Shown here piece after piece: positions 43,640 to 54,759 of a stretch of DNA of 64,000 nucleotides. The notes beneath the pieces are model-generated. The model did not search any database and was not told the DNA's origin. It saw nothing but the letters and a program-made list of their open reading frames with translations. The position numbers and the translations under genes are program-made. Every line of letters starts with the position of its first letter. The first letter of the stretch is position 1. Source of the DNA: Acanthosepion pharaonis (lineage: Eukaryota > Mollusca > Cephalopoda > Sepiida > Sepiidae); contig CAHIKZ030005207.1 of NCBI GenBank assembly GCA_903632075.3, positions 1,302,501 to 1,366,500 of the forward strand, in the 5' to 3' direction.

Positions 43640-44330
43640 CCGATTTTATTTTGTTAGGATCGGTGCAGCACATGTTGGCAAAATGGATGGGTGTTTTATT
43701 GTAGCCTGTTCTGGAACGTTGTGTGAGTAACCAAGTTAAAAACTCATTTAATTTTGCCAACTGTTTTTTCAATGCTGAGGATAAGTTTGTGCTCATTTGT
43801 AGTTTGTTCACCTGTGTACCGTTGCAACAGACTATTGGTGCTGATGCCTTGTACTGTAGTCATTCTTCACTCGCCACCTATTCCTGAAGCCATTTCTCTA
43901 GAATTGAAGTTTGCCCTTATGCCTGTGGAATTAAGCATTATGATCATGTATAGGCAAATAGACAGGATACCGATGACAAGTCCTTTAGGGCTGACAATGG
44001 TAAATATTTTTTTTTGTCTTTTTTCCGACCAAGATTCACTAAGACGCATAAAAAGAGCCAATGAATGTCAGTTCTGTAGATGACATTTTTTTTGCATGTT
44101 TGATGTTGAGTCTGAAGGATTCCATCAAAACCATATCACGTTCTGCCCATCTTTGCACTTCATATGTGAAGAGTGAATGGTGTTCTTCCTTTTCTCGGTA
44201 CCATAACAAGCATATCAGATTGACTTTTTCTATATCGCTATACCGGAAACCAACTTCTACGGGCTTCTACACTCGATGGAAATTCCTTTTGATAAAGACA
44301 ATTTTAAAAAAAATGCAGACGTGATTAAAA
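43640..44330 (+). pseudogene. Penelope-like element reverse transcriptase remnant (PLE-2)
   Basis: The fragments read, in order: QPVLERCVSN and VKNSFNFAN (43706-43760); QIDRIPMTSPLGLTMVNIF (about 43955-44011), which corresponds to the PLE motif Q-I-(D/N)-G-x-A-M-G-S-P-L-G; SVDDIFFAC (about 44070-44095), the catalytic (Y)VDD box with Y changed to S; and ISLYRKPTSTGFYTRW (about 44235-44280), the SxYRKPTxTG motif typical of this class. Several frameshifts interrupt it. It lacks the N-terminal and any endonuclease part. The order and the YRKPT motif favour PLE over LINE. Confidence 0.8.
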
Positions 44331-45179
44331 CCGTGGTTCTTCGATGTTGATGGGCGACAGAATCGGCTTTCGTCTGTTGCGCTTGTTATTCTCGCTTTCA
44401 AGCGTACTATCCACGAATACACCTTTGGTTGATTCATGATGTTTGCGCCATACTGCGATAGATTTCAACAGGTTTGACTTCATCTGTCTACAGAAAACAC
44501 ACGATGGGGAGTTGTTCCTCGATCGTGCAAGTCAGTTCCCCTACAAAACAATAAGACAAAAATATCTTCCAGGTATTATATACGAAATGGAGGCATCTGG
44601 TAAGCTAATGTTTACCCATTATATCTAACGCAACAACTCCGGAAATATTTGCTCTGTCAACTTAACCTATACTATACTGATAGCATCACCTGCAGAGGGT
44701 TAATGACCTCTACCCAACAAAAGGGGCTGTCTGTTGGCCGTGATCTCCGAGGAGGGATCATGATAGCGGAATAGTCTAAGAAAGTTATTAAGAAAAAATA
44801 ACGATTAATAAAGCATCGCTTGGGATTGACAATTAGCTTTCGAAAATAGAATACCCCCCCCCATTTTAAAAATAATGTTCTCAGTTTCATGATAGAGAAT
44901 AAAATCTGGAATATGAAATGCCTTCCAAAATGCCAGGTATATCCCGCTTTAATGACCTAAGGAAACAAAAATGTAGAACGGAAGATTCATCTGACTCAAA
45001 GAGAAATTAATGACATTATCAAGATTTTCACGTTCGGCACTAATAAAAAAAAAAAAAAAAACGTTTAGGAAGAGAATTTCCATCAATACTGAAAAGAGCG
45101 ATAATAATTACTGGACTTGAGAAATATACTTTCCTTAAAAATTGTTTTAGTACAAAAATTTCATTATCTTTTTTCACAA
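44331..45179. other. between two PLE remnants; no clear gene
   Basis: A 61-codon frame at 44443 and A-run sequence near 45045. Some of this may be the unrecognised end of PLE-2 or start of PLE-1. Confidence 0.4.
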
Positions 45180-46170
45180 ATCTGTCAATGAATTCAGGAT
45201 GTTTTCTTTTGAGGAAACGGCTAATATTTCAATATTTCTCCGCGTTTATTCCGTTACTGGATGTACTGGTACGTCTAAATAGCAACCACATCTCCATTAC
45301 ACTATACACCAAACTGACAGATGGTCACTGCTACCTGAATTCCAATATCTGCCACCCATCCATCTAAAAGAATCAATTATCTACATCCAATGTCTACGCA
45401 TAAAATGTATCTGTTCACGGAGCAGAGATTACGAAATACACATGGGACAATCACTTTCGTAACGGGAATTAAACACCTAGACCTATCAAAAAATCAATTA
45501 CAAAGGCTTCCAAACATAATAGAAGTACACTACTAACCTACGTAACAAAAAGAATAATTTCATAATTCCCATAGTTTTTTTTGTTTTGTTTTAATAAAAC
45601 AATCACAAGCTTTTCAATATCTTAACAAAAGATTTCCAGCACTTAAAACTTAACTAGACAATTTGAAAAATATTCAACGAAAACACGCTAAACGCCAGTA
45701 CCTGAACATATATACATTTTTAACTACGTTCAGTACACTTCTTTCACCACCTTACCAAGGGAATATGACCTGCTATAAACCCCGATGCCAAGTCCGTAGA
45801 CGTATCATCACTGATAGCAGCTTCACTACCATTAAAACCACTGGCATTAAATTGTTAGATTTCAAATCTAGTAAATTTGCTTTTCTGCCACAAGTTCCAA
45901 CAAGGTAACTCTGTGGGAGAAATGAATACAGAATTCTGACTTCGATATAACAGCCATAAGAAAATCATCAGAAACAATAATTATTTCCGTCGCAGTACAC
46001 TTCAACCAACCATTTCATAACGGAGATGACATCGGATGCGTGCTTTCAGCGTCTTCGTTTAACAGCCGAGAGGCGATACTTAGATCGGAGTTGAAATTTT
46101 ATTTTTCAAAATAAATTCAAACATTGAGGGATTAAACAGATTTGGGTTTAGTAAGAGAGTATAACGTCCA
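45180..46170 (+). pseudogene. Penelope-like element remnant with GIY-YIG-type region (PLE-1)
   Basis: FIPLLDVLVRLNS (from 45245) with SITLYTKLTDGHCYLNS matches the segment after the catalytic palm of PLE polymerases (PFLDV..YTKPTD..YL). Then CYKPRCQV and RRIITDSSFTTIKTTG (about 45770-45840) match the Cys-rich linker before the GIY-YIG endonuclease. SVGEMN (about 45906) sits where YVGET is usual, followed by NSHKKIIRNN, HFNQPFHNGDD and a GLN..GF end. Stops and shifts break every domain. The catalytic tyrosines of GIY-YIG are not visible. Confidence 0.8.
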
Positions 46171-46238
46171 CAGGGAAACCTCAAACCAAAAACGTTCCTC
46201 GAAAGAATAAGTCTGACTTCTTTGTTTGTTCCTCGCAT

Positions 46239-46270
46239 CTTTGAAAAAGAACACAGGCATGTTTGAAAAT
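46239..46270 (+). ncRNA. hammerhead-like motif downstream of PLE-1
   Basis: TTGAAAA (CTGAAGA-like), then AGAACA..TGTTT as a stem, then GAAAAT. It lies about 70 bp after the end of the PLE-1 coding remnant. Core positions are mutated, so it is a relic at best. Its placement supports linking the similar motifs elsewhere to Penelope-like ends. Confidence 0.35.
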
Positions 46271-46690
46271 TCTGACTTTAGAAATTACCTCTGAGTGCTT
46301 CGCTTCAGTCAAAAGGTTTATATGAAATAAATATCATTTGGTATCATTTTGTTGGCCCTCTATCCTTCAAATTTCATTAACCGGCCTCTTTACTCTCCAC
46401 ACACATTATCCGACATTTTTTTCAGTATGAACGTTATATTTGGTCAAGTGTTTGAGTTGCTATCTGTTTTTTTTTTTATTACATATATATTGTAAATGGA
46501 AGAAAGATTATATTTAAAAAGAAGCTTGCATAAAAATGACTTGTCAGTGTGTGCGTTTTATAAACGCCAGTGGATATGATTTTGTAAACATCGTTCGGTT
46601 TAGTATTTTCATTCAATTACAAAAAAGTACTGGTTTTTCGTAAAATAATGTACATTTTTGTACATATACAAAGTAGAAACAAGCTTCAAG

Positions 46691-46691
46691 A

Positions 46692-46745
<54 letters not shown>
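46691..46745. repeat. (AC)n(AT)n microsatellite
   Basis: AC run passing into an AT run. No feature is seen between 46271 and 46690 or from 46746 to 47179. Confidence 0.95.
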
Positions 46746-46748
<3 letters not shown>

Positions 46749-47179
46749 AGCGCATCTCCTAAAATATGTGGAACCATCTTGACGCCGTGATTGTTATTTT
46801 TAATGATCTCCGGACATCACATGTTTCCCCAGGCATTTTATAGCCCATAGCAAAGCACATTTTTCTTCAGAAGATAGCATCTAAAACGTTTTAATAGATT
46901 TCATGATAAATAATTGTTGTTATTCAATAGCAGTTTCGATAATATTTTAACGAAAAAGTTTTATAGTTTTAGAAACTTGATAACTGCAGAATTGGCAAAA
47001 TTTCTATTGTTTAATGTTTGTTGAATTATTGCAGTTATATTCAAAGTCGATGAATGTCATAACTAAATAGTATATGAAAAGTATTTCCATTTAGTTAATA
47101 TTGAAGTTCACACAATGAAATTCATAGCATTCGTCGGAAGAACTACATCTCTCTCGCTTCAAATGTCTTTTTATCTGTG

Positions 47180-47400
47180 ACGGGATTGTCAAGCATTCAC
47201 TGCTATGTAAGAGGATACTGCATAGAAGTTCAACACTCTTTCCTTTGTTTCTTTTGATATTGTTATTTTCTTAAAGATATCTTTGATTATTCCAATGTGT
47301 CTAGATTCACTCGCCTCAAATACAGCCGGTACTAAAACGAAAGCATATTTTATATCTCCTCTCTCAACAAAGTTGGTTACAGTTATATATGTAAGATTCA
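47180..47400 (-). pseudogene. LINE family A fragment
   Basis: The minus strand reads SRHIGIIKDIFKK, then ISKETKERVLNFY, matching the RIGIAKDAF..L and LKTR.RVL.CY segment that follows the polymerase in family A. It is cut at both ends. Confidence 0.7.
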
Positions 47401-48114
47401 TTATATGAATGAATGTTTCGATTTATCTGAGTAAATTTTATCTATGATAATGATTTATGGTATATAAAGATGAAGGTTGGGCTAATAAAGGCCGAATTTA
47501 CTGTCAATAGTACCATTTTATTTTTGATTCCATTTGGTTACAGTGGTTAAAGTGGGTCACTATCGTCTTAGTACTTTTTTTTTTATTTGAGAGTCCATAC
47601 CGGCTTATGCTTTTGGCTGACAGAAATTAATTTGTTAAATTCATCCTTTCATCTGGAGTTGCACGTCCGGTCAAACTCCTATCCAACGAATCTCCAACCT
47701 TTGCGTCTCGAACTGCTACCTCGAACCAATTTCCCACTTCTTCTGGTGCACACGAGGTTTTTTTTTTATTTGGCCTGACACATCCGTGTTTTCCATTTGA
47801 TGTTTGGCGGAACGTGTTGCTATTGGTTGATGATTTTTTTTATGACGTTCACTGACCCACATAAGCTATGTCCGGGTTCTGTCAGTTACCGAGGACAGAA
47901 ACAATAGAAGGAAGGAGGGAAAGGAAGAAGGTTGTAATGGAAAAAAGAGAGATTTCTTTGTCACTCTCTTAGTGAAAAGGCAAGTGTATATTTCCATATG
48001 GTGTTACTACTACCTCATTTTACTACAAATTTACTAAAGGGTCGTTCAGATGTTGCACGTTTTGGAGCAACCATTGAGCATCATACTTATTTTTTTCATT
48101 TATCTCGTGGCAGT
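47401..48114. other. no gene seen
   Basis: No recognised feature beyond T runs near 47575 and 47760. Confidence 0.45.
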
Positions 48115-48200
48115 AGTGTCGTAGGGGCACCATGTGTACTGCAGCCACAGTAGAAGGGGTGTTTCTTGAACAAGATAGCCTGACAGAAACCCAAAGTAAT
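48115..48200 (-). repeat. SINE tail family S2, fragment
   Basis: GGGGCACCATGTGTACTGC, GCCACAGTAG and GTGTTTCTTGAACAAGATAG match 61494-61570, where the same tail is attached to an S1-type tRNA head. Confidence 0.6.
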
Positions 48201-49355
48201 TACTTATTACTCAGTTTTAATTGGCTTAGGGACGAACTTGCTAATAATTAAATCATGTCAAAGTGTTCAATTTTACCGATGGTATGAAAGGATAGATAAA
48301 CAACCATTGATATAATAATGGTAGCGATTATCAGCCTCGATAACGACGAGGCAAGAAGTAAAAAATCGAGAATAATAGGGTCGTCGTTAGTGGAACTAAG
48401 AATTGTTGAAGCTTAGTAAAAGATGAATGTCAGCACTTCGTATAAACAAATCCTGAACATGATTGCGTGCCTTCAGGCATAAAAATCGTCTAAAATAGAT
48501 GTTCGTTCTTTGTGAATCTGAATCTACATTGTAGATGAAGCGGTGTATAAATATTCATCTGATCAGTTTCAACACTTTAAGAAAAAAGGCTGTCAAGTTG
48601 TACTCTTTATCAATGATTTCCTATTTGATACAGTTGTTAAAGAAAGCTATTTTTCCTTTTGAAATTCACTTGAATTAGGCATCCACAAAAAATCTCGGTA
48701 CTCAATAATTTGAGAGATCCGTTTTCTAACCGTCATATCAGACCAGTGTTTATGGAATTTAAAAGTAGTAGTTGTTGGGTGTATTATAGGTGGCTGTGTG
48801 TTCATATGTAAACAATTCAGAGAGAAGCATTCAAAATCTTGTGTTTCTACTACGGATCGTTTACTCCCTTTTTCTTTTTATATAAATTGTAGAAACCTTT
48901 TTGTATAAACTTGTAAAATAACTAAAACTCTGGGGTCGCACTTTAAATTTTAATCATGAAAAATTAATCATGAAATTTAAAAGTGGGAAAATAAAGGCGA
49001 TTCCTGAAGTAAGCATTTATTTTTAAGACATTACGTAGCATATTTAAGTAGTACAGTTTTCATTTAAAGGGATTTATGATGAATGATTTTTTTTTATTTT
49101 TAGAGAGATCGATAATGATTGATTTAAATTCCTTGAGGCAAAATGTAACTGATTATCCAGTACATCATAAAGATTAAGAAACTCGGCATCCAGTTTAAAA
49201 TATCAAATGACAGTCTAGACTTCGACATTGAATAAGTGTGCTTGGTGTTTCTAGCTCTTTAAAAAGAAAGATTTTTTTTTTAAATACAAAAGTAATTCAT
49301 AAATTTCACTGCAATAAACTGATGAATCGCTCCTGAGCTTATTCCAGTACAAGGT
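48201..49355. other. no gene seen
   Basis: A+T-rich, without recognised elements. Confidence 0.45.
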
Positions 49356-49450
49356 TTATACTGAGACTCGAACTCGCTTCACAATGGTAAGGGTCTATTA
49401 GACTAGCTTGTTAATCGTTACCTGATGGTGATTCAAAGGGTTAGGATTCT
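49356..49450 (-). repeat. tRNA-like SINE head
   Basis: The minus strand has AGCGAGTTCGAGTCTCAG, a good T arm/B box, preceded by CTAGTCTAATAGACCC in the anticodon-arm position. The acceptor stem is not convincing. Confidence 0.45.
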
Positions 49451-49494
49451 AGTTAAACAGAGCATCAGTTACAAGGAATTTTTTTTTAAGCATT

Positions 49495-49565
49495 TCAACA
49501 CGAGCAAGGCAGGATTGCCACTAGCACGCAAGGGGTTACAATGAGTGAGAGCAAAGAGGGGTGTT
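49495..49565 (+). repeat. dispersed repeat S6, partial copy
   Basis: GAGCAAGGCAGGATTGCCAC, TAGCACGCAAGGGGTTAC and GTGAGAG match the left part of the S6 copies at 14701 and 58310. Confidence 0.6.
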
Positions 49566-50224
49566 TGAGGAAAGGATAAAGGCAAGAATGGGGATCAGGA
49601 TCAAGGCATCAGAAGATGTCGATTGACATTACATTTGAATATCTGAAAATTATAACTATTAGGGAAGCAAGTAAGAGGAAGGGAATTTCACTGACGGGAA
49701 GTGCGAGAGAAGTTGTTGGAATAGAAGAGGCGGTTACATTTAACTGTTTTGACTGTGAAAGAGTGGGAGCGAGATGCTAACCTAGTAGCATGCTTAAATT
49801 CCTGCAGATGGGCTACCAGTGAAAGTAGCTCAGCACAACAGTTGCCATAGCCGCTATTCTCCAAGCAGAGTTTCTTCTTTGGAAATCCGATTGTCTTTCT
49901 GATGCAAATCCGTTTAAAATGAACGACCGTCTATAAGAACCCTTAACTGCCTTCTTGATATTTCATTCTACCAGGTTGTGTAAAATTCCCTGAAAGTATC
50001 AACGAGGAAACTGGACGTTGGTGATTTAGAGCTATTATGTCGCTAGAGATTGTTTTTATCTTGCGCTGAAGATATTTGAAGCATTTTGGTTTTGAAACCC
50101 AAACTACTTTTTATCATCTGCGTCTTCATAGACGATGAATTAGCAAATAAAACGCCTCTTTAGACGGATTTATCGATGCGTGCGTAGTATTTATATTTGC
50201 TGGTAACATTATTAGTTACGAGTA
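49566..50224. other. no gene seen
   Basis: Purine-rich at the left, otherwise ordinary. Confidence 0.4.
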
Positions 50225-50350
50225 GAGACGCAGTTTCCGTAATGGTTATTGGCACGGAAATTGGAATCTATGAGCCGGGTTCAAATTTCAGGCGGCGATG
50301 TTTTCGTTCTGTTGACACTCACGTTGAATCTAACCTAGTGATAGATAAAG
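50225..50350 (+). mobile_element. tRNA-SINE (S1-like) head
   Basis: CCGTAATGGTTATTGGCACGG and B box GAGCCGGGTTCAAATTTC near 50273-50290 follow the S1 head layout. The S1 tail is not present. Confidence 0.55.
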
Positions 50351-50601
50351 TCGTTGAGTAGTTTGGTCCTTTAGCCTTGGTAGAACATTCAGTTTCGGAA
50401 AAGGTTTGGCATCGTCAGAGTAATATTGCCCGCATCAAACCTTTTTGATAATGCGGTCGTATTGCACGTATAGTGGTGTGGGGCTTAGAATTTAAAATGA
50501 AGGATTGATTTATCCATGCCAAGAAGATTAATGAAGGATGATAATGATGAGGAAACACACGCGTAATTTTAACAAAACAAAATTAGGAATTTATTCACGA
50601 A

Positions 50602-51232
50602 CTAGCAGTAGAGCCCGGCGTTGCCCGGGAATGTAACAGTAAGAGATAGATCAAGTATCGACCATCATAAAGACTGAAAAATAAAATTGACAAAGATTAT
50701 TGTTTAAGGTTGACGGACACGCATGTCTTAATTAGTTTTTTTTTGGGGGGAGGGGGGTTACGAATTGGTTAAACTCAAACAAAAACATTGTTTTCAATCG
50801 TTATGAGTCTACCGATTGAATAGAATTTTATTATAAACAATTGTCTTGTAAATGGAATTTTTAAAGCATTCTGAAAGTAAAAATAAAGAAAAAAATGCGC
50901 AAGACAATAAGAAACACTTCCTGCCAAAAAAGAGTGAAGTTTTGTTGAAATCGGTTGAAAATTGTAGGAAATCCGATCCCATATATAAACGAACACACAC
51001 ACACACACACACACACAACCTGGGTTTTATAATAAGTATAACTCGATATGAGCTGCCCCCTTTCATTCTCGCGATTCCTCTGAATCGTGTTTTGCAAATT
51101 GATTTCGTGCAAAAACAATTGTTTTTCCAATTTTTGGCACTATCAGAACCACCGCAAGGTAATTTTACGTAGTCCTGTGAAGTTTTGTTGAAATCGGTTG
51201 AAAAATGTAGGAAATCCGATCCAATATATAAA

Positions 51233-51264
<32 letters not shown>

Positions 51265-51289
51265 ACCTGGGTTTTTATAATAAGTATGA
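50602..51289 (-). mobile_element. Helitron-like element, non-autonomous
   Basis: Read on the minus strand it begins A|TCATACTTATTATAAAA (TC at 51289-51288) and ends CTGCTAG|T (50602). An 11-bp-spaced GC hairpin CCCGG..CCGGG (50614-50629) lies 7 nt before CTAG. TC start, subterminal hairpin, CTAG end and A/T host flanks are the Helitron signature. Two 5'-end units of about 115 bp, each with (GT)n, lie at 51176-51289 and 50932-51045. No Rep or helicase is encoded. Confidence 0.6.
50932..51045 (-). repeat. internal duplicate of the Helitron-like 5' end
   Basis: GTGAAGTTTTGTTGAAATCG through (AC)n to CCTGGGTTTTATAATAAGTA is nearly identical to 51176-51289, at an offset of about 244 bp. The TC dinucleotide at its start has changed to TT. 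Confidence 0.85.
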
Positions 51290-52087
51290 TTTACACACTT
51301 GATGTTGTGTCAATAGCTCGTTTCAGGAAAATAAATCATAAATTTTTAAAGTCCGTAGTTCAATGAATTGTCATAAAGAGGAAATGTTCATACGACCGAT
51401 TAAATGATCTGGCACAAAAAAACTGTTAAAGACTTTCAAATATTAAGAGAGTTCGTTGCTCACAGAAGGGATATATGATACATGCATTCAAAAGTAGACA
51501 AAAAGTGATAGTTTCAAATACTTGGCTTTCTTAGATTGTCGAAGGAAAATTCTTTCAAGTGCCGCGTACTTGGTTAAAAGTCAATAATTGGCGAGTAATT
51601 TTTACACTGGCCAAAACTTCAACGCTGAACGCGGTGAAAAGAACTGAAACCTTTCACATGACTTCTGATACTCTTCTCTCATTTAATTTTTCTCATTTTA
51701 TATCAAAAGGAATTTCGCAAAGGCTCGCTACTTTCTTTTCTTTTCTCTTCTTGGTTCAACGGCTAAATTATGTGGAGTTTAGGTTTTCACTGGTCTAAAA
51801 CAATTTCACATAGGATCGCGAATTTATTTCCGTCATCTCAGCTCGCCGGTCAATCTCTATGAAGCAATGTTTTCACTGTTCGAAAGAAAATTTCTCGTTG
51901 GTTCGCGAATTCCTTTCCTTCTTTTCCCAGTCCCCCGAATTTGAAGGAAGTAGGTAAACGTAGTGCTCACCCCCCCAGTAATCTATGGGATAGATGCATT
52001 CATACACATTAAAAAGAGGCTGAAGCAATAAAATCAAAAACCTTTCAGGAGGAAAATTTTTAGTTTCAGAAATCTAATTAAAATCTT
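51290..52087. other. no gene seen; weak internal repeats
   Basis: Blocks like TTTTCACTG..AAAACAATTTC and GCGAATT..ATTTCC recur about every 80-100 bp at 51600-51930, suggesting a degenerate tandem. Confidence 0.4.
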
Positions 52088-52152
52088 ACAGCCAGTAACA
52101 ATGCTATAAATATAAAAGTATTTTTTATATTTATAGCATTGTTACTGGCTGT
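52088..52152. repeat. perfect 30-bp hairpin, 5-nt loop
   Basis: The arm 52088-52117 (ACAGCCAGTAACAATGCTAT and ten more bases) is exactly complementary to 52123-52152. The loop is GTATT. Perfect identity implies a young or maintained inverted duplication. The 65-nt size is like a pre-miRNA, but the perfect stem is not typical of one. Confidence 0.9.
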
Positions 52153-52547
52153 ATTAGCACGTTTTGGGGAAACGTATCTAATTGAAATTAACTGGAAATG
52201 ATTCTAAAAATGCTAACGGCAGTTTCTCATGAACACTGCCATTTTGGTTTTGATAGGACGCTCTGCAGTACAGACTAAGCTAAATATTACACTAACACAG
52301 TATAATAAAAATACGGAACAGGTCTTAATATACGCTACTATATGTCAACATTTGCTCGAAAATAGCAGTAAGTGCTAGCTGGTTTATAACGTAAACGCAA
52401 GGAGCTCACATTTTATGGTGTCTTGAAAACGTAAATGTACGTCGACTACAGGTAATGTAAACTTCGTAAAAGCATTTAAAAGTTTCGAAACATGGAAAAC
52501 GCATTGTACATAATTTATAAAAGATATTATAACGCTGTCATTCATCA

Positions 52548-52812
52548 GTCAGTTATGTGCCATGCGTGATACACGCTTAGGAGATCATGTATCTTTCGAT
52601 ACATGACTGACGAGGCAGATTTTTTCCTGCAGCAGGTTGCCATTTCTTTCTGCGGTCTGCCCTCCTATTTACCCATAGGTGGTGGGGAGAGAAGAGGATT
52701 CATACCTTTCCCAAGGGTTTTAGCACTTAAGTGAATGTAATGGAATTAGAACCCTGCTCTCATTTTCTCAATCCGAGCCGCTATCCATTACTCCACCGTG
52801 TCTCCGCGTCAT
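52548..52812 (-). mobile_element. tRNA-SINE (S1 family), best full copy
   Basis: On the minus strand: head GGTGGAGTAATGGATAGCGG, B-box region GCAGGGTTCTAATTCC, body AAGGTATGAATCCTCTTCTC and GGAGGGCAGACCGCAG, tail TCTGCCTCGTCAGTCATG then CTAAGCGTGTATCACGCATG and GCACATAACTGACTGATGA. About 265 bp. The tail hairpin around the two CATGTATC blocks is intact. It serves as reference for the other S1 copies. Confidence 0.8.
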
Positions 52813-52974
52813 TCATACAGACGACAAATGAGTATCGATCGTGTTTTATTGAAAGTGAGTAATAATATTAAATCTCATTGCTAAATATTTTTATTTTATT
52901 CCAAGGTATTTTCGCGGGCTCTTTGCTAATGTCGTGAGTTGTATTATTTTTTTATGTGCCGTTTCCTTTCCGGA

Positions 52975-53105
52975 TGTTGGCGATCATGGCTCTCCACTTC
53001 CTACTATCCATTGTAGCTCTCAATAAGTTGTATCCCCCTGCTACTTCCTTCCAGGGGCGCATATTCTGTCATTCACCTGTTCAAGCCCGCTAGGTATTCA
53101 TTAAT
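52975..53105 (-). pseudogene. LINE family A 3' end
   Basis: The minus strand matches the family A terminus: a GLNRxMTEY-like stretch, then ATMDSRKWRAMIANI near 52985-53030. Only the last 130 bp remain. Confidence 0.65.
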
Positions 53106-53189
53106 TCATTAACTGAACTGATAAAATCGAAACAACATGAAATTGGCGTCATATCAATTCGTTAAAAATATACTTTCTCCAAATATTCT

Positions 53190-53335
53190 TCGACGTAGAA
53201 AGTGTAATTGACGAGCCGAGTTCAAATAATGGACCAGTTTGTTACGTTCACTTTTGGATAAATGTTATTGCGAAAGGCATGAATACGGTTATCTCCCCCC
53301 CCCCCAGCTATGGGCTAAATAGAAAATTTGAATGA
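53190..53335 (+). mobile_element. tRNA-SINE (S1-like) fragment
   Basis: GACGAGCCGAGTTCAAATAATG (B box GAGTTCAAAT), GTTACGTTCACTTTTGG, and AGCTATGGGCTAAATAG after a C11 run follow S1 body order. The tail is absent. Confidence 0.6.
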
Positions 53336-53944
53336 GCTTTTCACCCGTAAATGGTGACAGGTCGAACGATAATGGGAAATCCGGTTTCTTTCCCAATAAT
53401 TACAGCAATTCAGCTCAGAACGAAAAGGAATTGGTGGATGGTAATGATTTCCCTCGTCTTGAAAGGATATGGCATTTTTTTAAAAAAGAATTACCGAGCA
53501 AGAGTAATTAGAAACTTGTTACTCAATTACCTCTAATTGTTTGTGATGTGTATATTTCGACGTTTCATTTTTCAATTGGGCTAGCTGAAAACACGTTTTA
53601 ATCCTTTGCATTTTATATACACTTTCTCATTGTAAGAAGTGACATTTTAGATAGTTTTTTTTTTTCACGAAACAGAAAATTGTAATTTTTTTTCGTTGCT
53701 TTCAACTGATAAAGAACTTATGGTTCTGAATTGTGAACTCGAACTTAAAATATCTTAACCTAATAGTTCATGGATATTTTCGATTGAAAGCCTGTCTTGG
53801 AGAAAAAAAGTGGGAAAGATTTTGAAGATATTATAGTATAAACTAAATTTCCAGGGTAACACGGCAAAAAGGATGTAAAAACCTTGATTTGTACTCGAGA
53901 TTGAATTCCGAGAACGAATTTCTTTTATAAAAGATAAAACTGAG

Positions 53945-54165
53945 TATGCGTCATAGCTTTCTTTGAATCATTCTGTTTACATGTTCTGTCAATGGTATTC
54001 TCAGATTCCTTCTTGAAAACCACACCCTTGAGGAAATTCTCCTGCATTCACTACCATATAGGAGCTTAGCACTCTTTTTTCTTCTTTTATTTCTCACAAA
54101 ATTTCCCTGTGCCTTAATACTTTGCTTAGATTTTGGAAGACATGTTTTGTTATGCCAATGCACAT
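53945..54165 (-). pseudogene. LINE family A fragment
   Basis: The minus strand reads KLLYGSECRRISS then FSRRNLRIPLTEHVNRM, the YGSE.W.. and RRMLRI.WT..V segment of family A polymerases. It is truncated on both sides. Confidence 0.7.
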
Positions 54166-54759
54166 TAAACGATCAAGATTTATCTATTTGCGAAACAAGT
54201 AAATACAACCTCAAATAGTAGCATAATACATTTTAGATGCATCAAGGCTGGTCTTCAGTGATGCACCGTATTCATCACCGATTTCCGGTTTTGCATTATA
54301 TTGACTCAAACAGCAATCACGACCTGACTCCGGACGACTGTTCTTATTGACATACGTCCGTCAGCGTCAGCCAATGAAAGAAAAAGCTTTGTACGCTCCC
54401 CTTTCTATATACTGGTGTCTTTTTTACCTCCTCCGGTTTCGATTCGAGTTAGTTCCCCTGGATTCCTCGCTCTATAAGCTGTTCTTTCTTGGATAGTTTT
54501 CTTTAATCCAAATGTTTATACGTTTTAATTGCTAATCCCACAACATTCCTAACCCTTTAACTAAAACATTAAACAATCAAAATTTATCTTTTTCCAGACC
54601 AAGTAAATACAAACTCAAATATACTTTTTTAAAGTTAATTTTGACATTAAATAAACCAGATTGGCGTGACATTGTAAAACCAGCCAACCATTAAAATACT
54701 AGATATTTAATAAAGTTAGCCATATCCAGGATAATGTCTCCACCGTAGAGCACCTAATT

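Noticed and set aside
52088..52152. Calling the perfect hairpin a microRNA gene
   Set aside because: Animal pre-miRNA stems normally have mismatches. Without small-RNA data a young inverted duplication is more likely.
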